From: Sphagnum compactum
Taxonomy: Eukaryota; Bryophyta; Sphagnopsida; Sphagnales
Length of the DNA stretch: 64,000 nt
Reading direction: 5' to 3'
Assembly (NCBI GenBank): GCA_965153455.1
Contig: OZ234494.1
Coordinates: 14,942,001-15,006,000, forward strand
The first letter of the stretch is position 1. Every line of letters begins with the position of its first letter. The notes under the pieces are model-generated. The model was not told where the DNA came from and made no database searches. It saw only the letters and a program-made list of their open reading frames with translations. This document shows, piece by piece, positions 35,578 to 51,000 of the stretch. Position numbers and translations under genes: made by a program.

Positions 35578-38500
35578 GGTTCTAAGGTGTGCTTAAAGGA
35601 AACCAGTGGATATATTCCATGTGAGGTGAGTGATAGATACTGAGTTTTGTATGATGCAATTCCTAAACATCCATTTTTGTGTATTCAGCATTGCGAGACA
35701 TAGTGTAAATGGTGGGTAGAAAAAGAGTATTGGACCAATGAAAGAGTTCTCGAAGTGAAACATTTACTATTGTGGTGTTGTACCACATTGATCAAAACAA
35801 AATGAGGGAGGGAGGAGACTGGGAAGGATGATGGTATGTCTTACAACAGGAATCTCGTTGCTCAATTGGTTTTGTTCTCTCAGTCTGTAATAGTTTCATT
35901 AAGCTATTTTGATGTCATCAAAATATGCTAGTAATTGTTTGCAGGACTTTTGCAGGGACCATGGCATAGATTCCATAAGATATCCTGGCACATGAAATAA
36001 ACTTTGCCCCAACAACAGTTCTCTCAGTATTATGGGGCATTGTTTCTGTACTGCTATTCACAATGAAGGTGATGGTCTGACAGTTTGTGAGCAACTCTCC
36101 TGATGTTATGAGTTATGACTTGTACTGATTCTCATTATACCTTCAAATTGTTGTTGTGGACATTTCTCTGTAATTTCATAGATATGAGACCATGACATTT
36201 GCAACAGGCCATTGCATGGTGTTCAAGTCAGAAGGCTGACTCTCAAACATGTTTGCTTTGTTTTGCAGCCACAGAGCAATTCAGACTGAGGATACACAAA
36301 ATGGCAACTTTTGTGCTCTTCGAGGGCACATTCCCATTTCAGAGGCCAGTTGTGCCTCAGTCGATATCAATTGGCACATGAATATGTCATGGAGCAGCAT
36401 TCAGTACTCATGCTGCATGATATTCTACATGCAGTTTACATATAACTCTACCTGAAAGTTCTCCAACAATCTTTTGTTTTATCAAACTTTTCTGTACCCC
36501 AGCACTCTACTTGAAAGGTTGCTTTTCTTTGAACTCCCGTAACCAAATGTGCATCTTGTAAATCACCCAACGAGAAAAACATCAAACTATGGGATCTCCT
36601 ACACAAGCTATGGGATCCCACACTAGAACAAAAACCCAAGAAAGGCGCTTTAGTATGGTTCTCACAATGAACATGTTCTATAATAGAGTATTATTGTGAA
36701 GCTTGACATATAATGTAATGATGTCTACTATGTTTGCATCATGTACAGGCCCATTCTTTTAACACATCTTCACAGCTGGTGTAAGAAATTCCACATGGCA
36801 TTTCATAAAACATTTGTCACATATCAAAATGTAGGTTTCATTTCATGATTGTCCGCATAACATCAATTGCAAACTTATTAATGCTACTACTGCTAATGAG
36901 TAAGACACTTGCCATTTGCATCTGGAAGGTGAGTTGACACACAATTTCACACACGGTCTTTTGCTACTTGACTATCTTGAATCTATACCAAAAAACTTAT
37001 ATAATGACATGTCAAATTGACACATCTAATGTAGTGAGTTTTGTTTGCTACAAACACGTGTAATTCTTAGGTTCAAACTTTGGGCCAATATCCACCCCCA
37101 TAAATGGTGGCATAATGCATGCAATGTTATGTGATGACCACAATAATTTGAATGAAACCATAATAGTCTAACAACTTGATCTATCTTAAGACCTAACAAA
37201 TAGTATGGATTTGGTAACCATGGGTTCATGCAATCAAATAATCTTTGTTTAAATCTATCAAATTTACTTTGTAAGGTTTTTGACACTCCTATGGGCTTGT
37301 TAAAAGGTAGCATGGTAATTCTTGGAGCTTGGATTGTAGTGGAATAGTTGAAACTTAGGGCACATTCCCTAGTTCCTTGTCCTAGGACAAGAGGGGAGTG
37401 TGAGAGCTCTAGGAAGACTAGTATGAAGCCATGCTTCTCACAAACACCTTTCCATTTACACAAATTAGACAAAAAAACATTAAAAAATAGAGGAATTGGA
37501 GCCAATTTTGTTGCACATACTAGCCATGAATTCTAATTAACTCACCACGGTTCAAACTTGGGAAGAGACATCACCTTCCTCACCCTCCTCACCATGCTAT
37601 ACTTTCCTTCTCTTTGTGACACCTGCATCAAAGTGGTCATTTTTTTCAAGACTCCCAAGGGGAATTAATTGTGAGATTATGTGTATTGAATCTTTAGAAC
37701 ATCATAACTCCTTCAAGGGTTTGTAAGGTTTGTAATCATGGATGGATTCATAGATGGTGCTTTGGGATAGTGATTATCTACAAAACCTATAAAAGCTTTG
37801 TCAAAAAGTTGGTTGTGACAGATCAAGTTGCAAAATAAAACAAGGCATTATAAAACAAATATTAGATCAAATACAATATAAAGAGCTATGAAATAGAACA
37901 AGGCATCATGGAAAAGAAAGATAGATGCCAATGATGAAACTTAAGGAAGATGAAACAATTGTAAACCATATAGTTGCAACATAATTGTGACAACTTGCAA
38001 GAACTATGAGACTCCATACTAAGAAAAGAATTCAATGGATTTCAAACAATGAAAAATGACTAGACTTTGACAACACAAAGGCAAGAAATTTCAATAAACA
38101 AATGCAAATGAGAAAACTTTGAAACAAATGCTAGTGGTCCACCAACAAGTTACAACAAAGGCAAACAAGTTGCTGAAAATTTTGTGAACTAGCAAACTAC
38201 TACAAGGGAATGGAAAGTAAGTGCATTGTGAAGCTTTGTCAAAAAATGATGGTGACAAGGTATCTTTAGCTGCATGATGTGAATGTGTTTAGAGTTAAAT
38301 TAATGATACTCGTCCTACCTACTAACAACTTGTGATATGCTTGGAAGATGACTAATTTCTATTCCTTGGATGATACCATTGGTTAAGGTTGTGTAAGATG
38401 ATTTAGGATTTTTGGAAAATTGGATAATGGGCCAACCCATGAAATTGGGAATATGGAACCTTTAAAAGTCGAATCCAAAAAAGTTCAAAAGTTTGGACAA

Positions 38501-40598
38501 AACATGAATTCAAAAAGTTGAAACTTTTCAAGAAAGTTGTAAAAAAATGGGAGCTAAGAATGGGGAGAAAGATTGGAAAGATTTGGGACATGAGGAACTT
38601 GAACTCAAAAAAGCTGAAAATTGGAACCTAAGAAAGTTCAATCTAGGAAAATCTATAAAGTTGAAAAGGGGATGAATTTGAAAAAGTTGGGAAAGTACTA
38701 GTGTAACCAAAAACAAGGTTTGCATTTCTACAACTATGACACACATTTCCAATTGTGCACACTTCACATCCATTAGTATAAAAGGTGACTACATGGTTGA
38801 GTGGCTCATTTTTTGCAAATAGAGACTTCGTACAAGTCAATGGCAAGTTTTTTAAAAAGCAGTCAAATGGACATGGTTGTTGATTTTAAATTTTTAATAT
38901 TATAATTTTTTACTACTAAATGTTCAGCCACCTATGAAACCTCCTAAACCTAGTTCAAAAACCTATATCAAAAGTTACTAATGTGATCTATTATGGTGGA
39001 CGCCACTTGAAAATCCTAAAAGGAAAACCCATAAAGTCCACATGAATGAAAGCCAAAATTAAAAAATTTACAAAATGTCATTAAACACAAATTTTTGATA
39101 AACAAAAAAATCCATTTCAAAAGGACTTTTGAAAATAAGGTCCAATTTTGACCCTTCAAATGTCGATAATTACCCTTTTGTCAAAAATTTAAAAAATATA
39201 TGTCACGCCTAGTTTTATTATTTCATTTTAAATGCATAATTAGTCACTACAAATCATTTGGAATGGAATTTAATATCAAAAATTTCAATTTATTAACAAT
39301 CTAATCAACTAACCAATCCATATTTTTTAGGTTTAAAAATCCACAATTAATAATGAATGCATTATTTTCCAAAAAAACTTTTTTTTTTGTAATCATCATT
39401 TTAATGTACTAACAATTGTTAATTGATAAATCAAAAAGTATGTTAATGATTATCTACAAGCATCTAAACATAATCCAACTTGCAAAAATGACCATTGGGT
39501 CTAAGCATGATTGGGGTATCACATTTGAACCTTAATGACTCACTCCAAGGACTCCCAAATTCACCTTTTTTTTCACTTTTCCCATGACATGTCTTACATT
39601 TCACACTTTATTCTCATGTCAAATGAAATAATTTTGTGTCAAATTTTATATAGGCCATTAAAGTTTTTTTTTTTGACTTATGAAAGTGAGAATAGTAAAA
39701 TTTATCCGGCGTAGGCCATAATTTATCAATGTCCCAAAATTCCCATACATTTGACCTTTTGAAATTTTTTACATTACAATAGGGCATTTGATTCTTGTCA
39801 TATTCATACATTTTATAAACATTAACACATAAGGTGTTTGTGGTAAAAATCTTGGGCCAAAAAAAATTATTTAAACATTTTTTTATCAGTCCCTCAATTT
39901 TATTTTTTTCATGAGACAAAATCCTAGATTTTTTTCAAGGACTTGGTAGGAATCTTTAAACTTATTCAAAATTGACATTCTATGCACAAAACCCTTTTTA
40001 ACGTATCTATCAAGGAATAAAATCAAACTTTCAATATGAATGTGTTATTAAGTTTCAACATGTTTAAGTGAAGGGGTTAAGTGAATATAAAATGAGATAG
40101 TCCTTTGGGTACCCCAACCATGTTTTGACCCCATTGTGACACCAAAAATGAGCAACTCAACCATGTTTTCACCCTAAAATCACCCTTCATGTGTATGATT
40201 TAAGTAATTTGAATATATCCCAATTGCCTTATAATCATCCATCCGACAACATGAATTGTCACCTTCACAATATTATACATCCACATTTCATAAAAGAAAC
40301 ACCAAATTATTAATGGAGATCCATCAATTGATTTCATTCATTATAAAATTACATAGAGGGTAAAACTTCAAAATGCACAACAAATTTTACAAATGAAGTT
40401 TTTTTATCTATGGTATATCTATATGTGTATGGTGATTATTTTAATATGCTCACAATTTTATTCATATGTCATGGTAAAGTTATTGAAACCCACAAGTTCT
40501 TAGTTCCATAATTCCAAACTCCTTCCAATGACATGATCTCCTAAAGATTTAGTTATTCTACCTACTATCTTGAAACATGCAATAATCATGTAGAAAAA
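35578..40598. other. 5-kb AT-rich intergenic DNA
   Basis: No gene is supported. The 159-codon minus-strand frame at 37026-37505 has no motif and no coding signature. Around 38400-38700 the words AAGTTGAAA and AAAGTTG recur. Confidence 0.45.
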
Positions 40599-41220
40599 TG
40601 CATGGTTGGGTGGACCAAAAGGTGGCAAGAAAAAACATCCACTAAAGTCCATTTTGTAGTGTATTTTACATTGCATTGATGTGTGATGCAATGCATAGGG
40701 ATACCATAGTTATAAATCTTAAATTTTTTTCCCATTAAATTTCTTATTACATTTAGAGGTTATTGGGTAGAACACATGTGAAAATCCCAACATGAATCAC
40801 TTTATTTTCAATATGCTATGGACTTTTGAAAGAAAATTTTGATTTTACCTTGATTTGAAAAGTCCATAACTCCATATTTTCATTTGATATGATGCAAAAT
40901 CTTTTCAAATATATTGTCATCATTAACATGTCTACATAAGACCAAACCCCTAACAAGCTTAAGATTAAATTATCAACCATAATCAAAGTCCAATGACTTT
41001 TCTTTTGCCAATGTTACACACCCTAATTCAACTTCAAAAGTTCATAGCTTTTGTAATTTTTTTCTTTGAGAATTACAATCAACTGGCCCATGTACATATC
41101 TAAGTCTATATCCAAAATGAGTCCTTATTGACAAAGTCTAACATATACAATTGCAATCACACCTACTGCAAAAAAAAAAACTACAAATATTATTCCAAAA
41201 GTAGTCCACCCAACCATGCA
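40599..41220. repeat. Inverted 17-bp repeats of a dispersed family
   Basis: TGCATGGTTGGGTGGAC at 40599-40615 is exactly inverted at 41204-41220. A third, direct but diverged relative (GGTGGAC, AAAAAGTCCATTT) lies at about 63340-63385. The spacer is non-coding. Confidence 0.6.
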
Positions 41221-41504
41221 CTTGCCCTCTTTCATGATGCAACATACAAACTCATAAAGTTTTTCATATACATTAACATAATCAAATTCACCATAGGGTT
41301 TGGAACAATCGTGAACAAAAGATCGAGCTATTTGGAAATTAATCATGCCATCCACCAATGACATCATGTAACTACAAAATTGAATACCAAAACACATTCA
41401 ACATCTATCGCCTTCCAAAAACCAAATCTATGTTTAAACAAGAATGCATGACTTACTTGCTCTTTAGATAAGCATATGCAAATGATTTCACAATACAAAA
41501 CATT

Positions 41505-41531
41505 CATCATCATCATCATCATCATCATCAT
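41505..41531. repeat. (CAT)n microsatellite
   Basis: Nine CAT units. It produces a spurious Met run when read on the minus strand. Confidence 0.9.
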
Positions 41532-44500
41532 AAGACTATTTATATTTATGTGAAAACACATTTGTCACTAACGCTAATAACATCCCTACATTAACATTCA
41601 AGAAAGACAAAATCCATGTGGATGTATACAATGCCAAAATCATATCATCTATGTATAATCTCTTCAATTGACATAACAAGATGGTTTGTTATTAATCGAG
41701 TTTGTGCATCCACCAAAAAGTTGTTGACAAGACTTATTAACCAAGTGTTAAAAGTATAACCTTTTCAATTACCAAATAAAATGAAAAACAAAGTTTCCTT
41801 TCAACACATTTTTCAAAGTGCATATGTGTGCCCAAATTGGTTGCACATATGACCACTACACCTTAAACATTCGCATATGAAATACACGTTAGGGTGTTTG
41901 CATGCTACGGTGTACACACGTTGTTTGAAAATTGGAACTACATATAGTATCAAAAGTAGCAACATGTAAGATTTCATTCACTTTGAATTATTTTAAAAGT
42001 CATGACATATAAATGATTTGGGCTTCAAAATTTTAAAAAGCCACATTAATCATGAATATGAAATTGAGTCATAATTGTGCATTTGTGTAAATGTAAACCA
42101 ATAATTTAACAACAATGTTTTTGAAACCTTCATTTGACACCAATTTTCCATCTTTTAAAGATTCAATAATTCATTTTATTTTGGTCAAATGATTTAAAAA
42201 ACATTGAACCCGAGTAGATCTTCAATTGAACAACTTTTTTCAACCTAAAAAAATCATAATCATCAACATTATCATACCATAATGTACCAATGAACATTTA
42301 AAAATCATCTTATTTAAATTCTGCAACCTTAAAAAATTTTGAAATCCTTGATGGGGGAAGATTGTTCCTTATGGTTTTTTTTGTATGTGTAAAATTTTAT
42401 GGACAAATTATCATTAAATGTAGTACTTCTTAGTCCTTTTATTGAAATTGCAAATATGCTTCAAGACTTTGCAAATCAAAATAATACTTTGTTGGACTAT
42501 TATATCATTCATATGTGCATTGGTTTTATAACATAATGCTAGATTAAGACATAAACCATCATCTATTACAAAATTTTAGTGAAAATTATTTTCCAAATTT
42601 CCACCACAATGCATGAAACTCATATAGGTATTGAAAATATTAAATTGTGACATTTTTTTGTGTAGACTGTAGCATGCAAACCCCCACCAAACAAAAATCA
42701 TTCATGCATGCATTATTCATGAATATACACAAGAAATAATCAATAAGGATTTTCAATAATGATCATTAAACAAATCCATAATGAGTGGATCATGTAATTA
42801 GTATATTTTAAATGTAAAATAACAATATGACAGTTTTCTAAAGAGTTTAATATAGTTTAAGAAAGTTGTTCAATACACACAAAGGATTGAGTTGTGAGAA
42901 TAACCTCAATTTTTAAAATATTACACTTCATTAATCCACATTCCCTGCATTCCTAAATTATTAAAAAAATCAAATTGTTATGAACATTTACCTTAAACAA
43001 GCATTGAAACTTTGTTGACTTGATCAAGCTATGTTTAACTTTGTGTCAACATTTACTACTTGTTGAAGTTGTTTTGTTTCTCTTACTATTCATACTTTTT
43101 TTATGATTGGTTACAACCATTAGAAGGAATGTCTCAATTACAAGTAACTCAACTTAGGAAACATTTTTTTTTTCCTTACAAGTTTATTTAATATGATAAG
43201 GGCTAGTATGGCTCCTATCATTAACCCATGTGTGAATAGGACCTTAACAATAAAGCTCAATTTTGAAAAGAAAATGTTCAATTTAAAATTAATTTCCAGT
43301 GACAAAATTTACTCAAAATTCAATATCTCCCCCACCTTAGGGCTAAAAATGATGAAATCACCCCAAGAAATCTTGCACATGAAAGGCTTTCTAGTACTAT
43401 CAAATGTTCACCCCAATTTCCCTATAGTATTTAGTTTTATTTTTTCTGAATTTTCTATGACAAAATTAGTCAATATTCAATAACTATTGCATTACAGGGC
43501 TAAACATTCCCAAACCACCTCAATGCAGCCTTGTTCAACAAGGACTTTCCAATGGTACCAATAGAATAGTGTGGGAGGGGGGTTTGGGGGGGACATTGAG
43601 GTTTGGGAAATCTCCACATGAAAAACAAATGAAACGAACTATCTTCCTTCATACATAGATTGCTTCATTATACCTTTAATGAAATCATTATAATAAGTTA
43701 TGAACCATGTTCAATGAGGTGAATAATATTGCACTTTTAGTGCTTATTAATCCATGCCCATATTCCAACATTTGACCATTATTTAAGAAAGAACAATAAA
43801 TCTATGTCAGTTTGTAATCCACATCCAAATCAATTCAAGATAACAACTACTATGTCAATGAAAATTTCCTTTAAAAACTATAAGGACACTTATTCTAGTT
43901 TTTCTTAAACTCAACATATTCCTTGCATGATGGTTCAAGGATGGTTCATGGGAAGTGGGCATTGATTAAATATTAGTCCAAACCTCTTAGTTTTTCACTA
44001 TTGATGATGACATTAACAATTATGGCCACTCCCAAAAAGTTTGATAAGTGTATATGTGGCTTTTTCACTTGTTTACACAAATACCTCCTCTAGGTAGTGT
44101 CCCATGTTTAAATATGTTCATGTTGGATTAACACATGGATCAATATTTTTCTTTTCTTTTCAAAATTTTAAAAAGTAGATATTGAACAATTTTTAGAAAT
44201 TTGTCCAAAGCCTTTTCCAAACATTAGCAAAATGATGATACAATTTGGGCTTAGTAAAAAACGATGAAATTTTTCAAAAAACTAAAAATTCCATTTTTTT
44301 GTAAAGAACTAGACATTTGCTAGAAATATTCCAGTTTTTTTTTTTTTTGGCCAAAGTGTGAAAATTTGCAACAAAAAAACAGTAATCTGGATGCTATGAA
44401 TCGTACATTCTTTCATGATTTGTGTTTTAATTGAAGGATGCACACTATTGGTTGATTAATGGAAACTTGGTTTGTTGGAATATGTTTTTCACATTTCAAT

Positions 44501-44670
44501 GGAATGACATAGTTCATTTACAACCAATAACCTTGTTATTTATTTATGTTTTGTCATATGTCATGTTCACACTATCATCTACATCCATTTGGGTGGCCTA
44601 ACTTTGGTTATGGATAAAATTGCGTTCATGCTTTCCATTATTGACCTAACATATCACAATTTGCACATAT

Positions 44671-44708
<38 letters not shown>

Positions 44709-47700
44709 AATGTAGGCTAATAATGGATGAATATAATCAAAATTTTGATGATTCATGGATGAAAGTTGTGCTTGAATGTAATATACAATTTCATTTTTGA
44801 CAAATAATATTGTTTTCCTTTTTGAACTATTGTAATATCATCCACATTTTAAAAATCCACATGCATTGATGCCCATGCCCCAAATCAACGATTTGAATTT
44901 TAATAGTGACCATTTTGTTCCATAATATATTTATTATATAATTATAATTTTTGACTTAATAATATTGGATTAAGTTAAAGGTGAATGTTATAAATTATAA
45001 TGACATATCTTTTCATGATATGCTATCTAAATAACATATCAATGAATACGATTGGTCTTTTGAAATGACTAGTAAATGAAAATGTTAAGCTTTGGATTAT
45101 ATTTTTAGAGAGGAACATGATAACACATCTTATTAATCAACTAACATTTTTTAATGATATATTTTCACAATTTCATGTTCTACTTTCTTATCCACAACCA
45201 CTTATGAAAGAATGGGTATGAAAAAGTGCATTGTGCACAATATTCCATTATTGACCATATGATCCTATCAAGAACCATGGTTGAATACACTTGACTTATT
45301 AATATTGGATTGGCAACTAATGATGTGGAGGGGAAGGATGGTGAGCTTTCATAAGGGCTAAAAGTAGGCATGTATACATGAAGGTTGAAACAAGGGTTAT
45401 TCATTACCTATGATAGGATGTTGAATATATATTTTTTACTTGGAATGAAGAAGATAATGAAGCAAAGAGAGATAGAGATAATCAAGTCACAAGTGGTGCA
45501 TTCCTTTTAAAAATTCAAAAGAATTGTTTTATCTTGGAGCCATAATATAAGTTGTGTTTGACAATGACAAACAACTTTTATAGGTCCATGAATGATAAAT
45601 GTATGTGTTATGACTAATAATGATATGATTTTAAAACAATATTCGCACATAACACTAACTTGTTATATGTTAGTGGAACAAATTCAAGGATGTTATTTCA
45701 TGAACCTATGAGCATGAATGTGAACAGGTGAACATGAGCAAGGGAGCTGGACCGAATCTTTTTTAAAATATTCTTTTCACGTCTACAGAATATTTGAAGA
45801 ATATTTTTTGACACCTAGGACATATTATTTGGTGACGTGAAGGAATATTCTACCATGTGTTCATGGATGAATGATATTTATGGATGACAAATTTGGATGA
45901 CAAATTACAATGGATGAACTTTTTCATGAACGTTGGCAACAAGTTTTTCTTTGCGAAAATTGAACAAAAAAAGTAGGATGGAAGAAATTTAGCTTGGTTT
46001 ATTTAGAAAAAATTGTCACATGAAATTATGAAGTCATACTTCAACTAGTACTTCATATTTCCTTAATACCAAGTATATTCTAGCTTGGCAGCTCAAAACG
46101 ATATAGAATGTGAAATTAAATCAATTTCAATGGGACATAAACATGTTGACTCATCAAGAGGTATGTGTCAATTCAAACATTACATGTTCACCACAAAAAG
46201 GTATGCACCCATTTGGAATTGAAACAATATGAGGTAGCCCATGACACATCACCAATTCAAGTTCTTTTATAATTTTTAGTCATTCTCTCAATGAAATTGC
46301 ATTCTTTCCCCCTCCACTACATATTTGCATGTTGAATACCTCAATTTGCATTTTTTGCACACGTATTTCCTACTTGCAACCTTTTTTTCTCAACCACTTG
46401 TTTGTAATTGTAAAACCTCTTTACTATAACGGCAAAAAGAAAATTGTCACCAACTATCACACCAAATACCTTGGAAACTACGATTGAATACATGTTCATA
46501 TCAAGCATATTAAATAGAATCTATGAAATGACAAAAAAATCATTAGAATATCCAAAAAAAATACCAAACTAGACCCTTTGGCATTTGCTCTAAATTAGAA
46601 CATAGGGAATAAAATGGAAAAGGGTAATTGACAAAACAAATGAATGGGCGACATGGCAATGGGCATATGTGAAGATAGACAAAGAAATTATTTCCATATT
46701 CAAACAAACTATAAACATTTCCAAGGAGGATATGGAGAACTATAATTTGGCTATGTTTACACATGCAATGCACTTCTTTAAAGAGCATGTGAGTTTAAAG
46801 AAGCCAATTCCAAAACATTTTTTCATTAGCTTACTCAACGATTTGTCAATAGAAGACTTGGTAACACTTAGGAACTTGATATACACATAATTCATGAAAC
46901 CATGACAATCACTCTATGCAACTCCAGGCAAGTGAGCATGGGTGCCACAAGAATTGAGGAACAAAGTGTTAAAACAACCAGTTAATCGTAAAATGATAGG
47001 GCCAACCCCAAAACCACAAGATGTGTACGATAACAAAAAAAAAAACAATGAATTGGAAATTGAATGAGAAATCAAGATCCCATTCTTTACATTGAATTAT
47101 AGTTCAATAGACATATAAACATGAATATTTGCTCAAAGTATGTGATTTCACAAGGAAATATTTCGTAATGAGGAAATAGAATAAAATAATGGTTAAATTT
47201 GAGCAATGCGGTTCCTTGTTGAACAAATATGTAATGACTATTGAGACAAACAATCAATGAAAATATCAAATCAGAATAGTTAATGATAAGCAAATACATG
47301 ATGTTGTGGCTAGTGAGGCACATGTAAATGTTTTGCCATTTGGAATCGTTTTGGCATATGCAATTGCTCCAAACTCACCAATACCCACCAAATGGTCCAA
47401 TCAGGACCAATGGTTGTGATGTTTAATTTAAATGCAGAATTGCATTATACAATTACAAATATGTCACTAAGCAGACATTTTCCCAAACATATATTATGTT
47501 GTGCATTCAATTTAGTTTTATTTTGAGGTAAAAGGGTTCCACCAAAGAAATTTAGGACAAAGCTTGTTCAATTGCATCATGTCACAATATCCATATCTAC
47601 GGCACTCTTGTAGAACACCACCAAATTTGAATTTGTACCTATCTGTAAAAAAAAAAAACCTCAAGAGTGTAAATGCAAAGTTCTAGGCAAAGGTTAGATA

Positions 47701-48574
47701 CTAGACATCTACTAATCACTTTAGAATTACAAGATATATGGAATAGTGATCAAAATGTTCATCCTGGAGTTTGTGAGCAACTTGCCACAACCACCTAGAG
47801 ACAATCCATGGCCAATAAACCCAACAAACAAAAAAAATTCAGAACACAATTTCATTGCCAATGTGATTACCTGGTGGGATTCCAAGCATCTAGAAAAATA
47901 AACGACTCATTATTAGAAAAAAGATGGCCAAGAAACAATATGGATGTAAAGGATGATCCATACCAAACACTTGCACTTTCTTACAACAGGGAAATGGACC
48001 AACTAATGGTGGCCAACACAACTAACAACGAGGTGGACGCAAAGGACATTACGGGGTCAAGTAACGAAGAAGAAAGCGAGGTGTAAGAGACAACATACCT
48101 GGAAGATACCATGACAGATTCGAAGGAGGAACACGAAGCCACATAACTAACAACACTAAGGTCACAAATGGGTTCCAATGATGTGAACAACACACCTAGA
48201 GAATATGGCTATGCTCAGTTTGTCCAACGCAGAGAAGGACGATACATTTGATATTTAGAAAAAGTAAAACCAAGATGCCAATATCAATTGTGAGGAACTC
48301 CAATTAGACTTAATAGATTGGAAGGAATAAATTTCAAAACTTACATAGTTAGGTTTTGCACGAATATTTAACATAGATTGAACATTGAAAGCAAGGGCTA
48401 CAAACATCAAAGAGTTTCAAAATGGACAACATAATGGTTACTTTGTAAATATATGGATCTTGTTTTTAAGGAAATGAATGGAGGTTTTAAAACAACATTA
48501 AAGTAAAGTTAGAGAGAACGTATTGTTTCCAAGCTTGCAAACTTTAGCAAAAGTTAATTGGTTGATAACAAAAA
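41532..48574. other. 7-kb AT-rich intergenic DNA
   Basis: It contains a (TA)n tract at 44674-44703 and many short frames without motifs. Frames at 46669-46890 (72 codons) and 47808-48086 (92 codons) have somewhat more ordinary amino-acid composition but no recognisable domain, and could be relics of unidentified elements. Confidence 0.4.
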
Positions 48575-48886
48575 TGTTGAAAATTCAAGCTCAACTAATT
48601 AGGTTTCATTAATTACTAAGTAAGAAAGTAACTAGGTTACTTTCACAAGGTTGAAATACTTTCTTTACTTATATTAATTTGGTTATTAATGATTTGGTCT
48701 TTTAGTTAAATACCTTGGTGTTGATGGTTTGGTTCTCTTTTCTTCATTGCACAAGTTTGTGTATTTCATGTGACAAGAACCTTGAGGAGTTCTTAATGTT
48801 ATGTTCCATGTTGTGAAGATCATGTTTTAGTTTTCTTTCAATAAAGATTTATGTTTGCACTTGAGTAGATCTCCTATTTGTTAACA
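48575..48886 (+). repeat. Copia 5' LTR, 312 bp
   Basis: It begins TGTTGAAAATTC and ends TTGTTAACA, directly followed by the PBS. It aligns along its whole length with 56192-56503. Confidence 0.93.
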
Positions 48887-48898
48887 TGGTATCAAAGC
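48887..48898 (+). other. Copia primer-binding site
   Basis: TGGTATCAAAGC directly follows the LTR and is a near match to the initiator-Met tRNA complement. Confidence 0.88.
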
Positions 48899-50080
48899 TT
48901 TGGTTGTTTGGTGAGAAGGTTGAAAGAGATCTAGAACTAGAAAGTCTCTAAAACTAGAGCTTAAAAGTCTCTAGTAATGTCATAGGAATTTTTCAAGTGC
49001 AAAAGAGAAACGGGGAAAGGAAAAAATGTGAAGAGAAAGAAAAGAAAAGAAAAGAGATGAGAGGAGATCAACATATCAAGCGTTGTGGAAGTCAGATCTT
49101 TAAATCTAGATCTAGATGTATTGTGAAAAGATCTTGAAGTGAAACTTGGAAAGATTATAAAAGACTATAAAACGCTTCTATTCCCAAATTTTCAAAAGAA
49201 AAGGATATGTTTTGTGAGAGTTATGAGCGTTTGAAAACTCTGTGCCAGATCTGGTTTTTTGGTCATATCTCTTTTGTTTGAGTTTTTTTGGATCTGCAGC
49301 TTTGGGATCTTATAGATCATAAAGAAATACATATGTGAGAAAAATTTCATGTCATTTGGATATGTATTGAGAGAGATCCAAGTATCTAAAGTTTCAGCTT
49401 CAATTTTGAAATTAATTTCTTTTGAAAGTGATAACTATTTGTGATCATTATCAATAGAGCTGAAATTTTGAACATATATAAAAGACATATATTTAATGTG
49501 TCTCTCAAAATCTCAAGGAGTTTAGAATTTCTAATAACGAGTTGTAAGCCATTTTGTGTTCAAATCCCAGTTTGAGGTGATTTCAAGGAAGTAACAAGAT
49601 CTCTCATTTTATGAAGTTAAATGAACTTAAATTTTGAGAAATGGTAGTAGACATAGTTTTTCATGTTTCACCAGAATTTTAGATTGATCCAAGGTCAGAT
49701 GTGAGCGGTGTAACTTTGCAAAGTTGTTGTGACAGAAGTTTACATTGAGAAGACATCAAAACAAATTTTTAAAGTGGAGCAAATACAACTTGAGAGAACT
49801 TGAAGGAAGGAGTTTGAAGATTGGGAAGCGCAAATACATTATCAAGACCTTCATACAAAATTTTAAAATTTTGGTATGTAATCATGTACTTAATACTATA
49901 CAAAATATTATGCGAGATACGTACATATACTTAAAACCTATGTATAGTATAAAATTTCGTATAATACCCTAATCCTAAAAACCTAAAGAAAAAAAAACCC
50001 TAATCCTAATCCTGAAAACCCAAGGAAGGAATTAAAATCATTTGTGAAACCCAAGAAGACATTGAGTGTTGCCTTGAGAG

Positions 50081-50800
50081 ATGGCGAACAATCTTTCTCA
50101 AATTGTAATTAAGAAATTAGATAAGAACTATTTCCAAGTGTGGAAATTTAGGATTATGAATTTTTTATGGGGAAAGATTATTGGGAGTTCATAACTAGTG
50201 ATGAGAAAGAACCTCCTCTCCTAGAAAACCCCACACAACAACAAATTCAAGCCAATAAAACTTGGCATGAAAAAGCAAGGAAAGTCTTGTATTGACTTTT
50301 TGTGAGTGTGTCCGATTCCATGATTGTGCATATTCAATATGCACAATCACCCAAGCAAGCTTGGGATACATTGGTGAATGTGTATAACACCAATACATAA
50401 GCTCGCAAAATGCAGCTTAAACAAAAGTTGCATAATCTACAGAAAAACAAGATGAACATCAATGACTATTCTACAAAGGTGAGAAACCTTGCACATGCTC
50501 TTGCATCTATAGGAGCCCCTGTAGATGACGAAGATTTAGTGGTCGTGACCTTGAATAGACTTGGAAAATACTATAACCAATTCCGTACTTCAATTGCAGT
50601 TCGAGAAACATTTTTCGATTTCCAAGACTTAATAACCCTACTTATAAGTGAAGAGATGAGAATTGTTGGTACTTCATCCAATGGAGCATCACAAGAAAGT
50701 GCCTTCTACTCAAACACGAATAGAGGTAGAGGTGGTAAAACCTCATTTCGAGGTCGACACGGAAACTCGCATGGTGGACATCATCAACATGAAGGTTAAC
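50081..50800 (+). pseudogene. Copia gag region (UBN2/gag-polypeptide type), broken
   Basis: It starts with MANNLSQIVIKKLDKNYFQV. A frameshift follows near 50160, then stops, and the frame reopens at 50410-50799 with LHNLQKNKMNINDYSTKV and DFQDLITLLISEEMRI, typical of copia gag. The RNA-binding knuckle C-x2-C-x4-H-x4-C follows at about 50904-50948 in another frame. Confidence 0.85.
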
Positions 50801-51000
50801 CTCATGGAGGTGGACGAGGAAACTTTGGAGGAAAAGGAAGTCAAGGAAGTCGTGCAGGTCATGGTGGAAGTCATCGAAGTCAACAACCAAATAGTGATTC
50901 AAACTGCTACTACTGCGGGAAACTTGGGCACATGGCAATTAACTGTTATCAAAGGGAGCATGATGCACGAAATGGAAAGTTGTAACAAAGGAATTATTGC

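Noticed and set aside
37026-37505. 159-codon minus-strand frame
   Set aside because: No recognisable domain; composition like translated intergenic DNA.
41364-41561. Poly-Met protein on the minus strand
   Set aside because: Created by the (CAT)n microsatellite.
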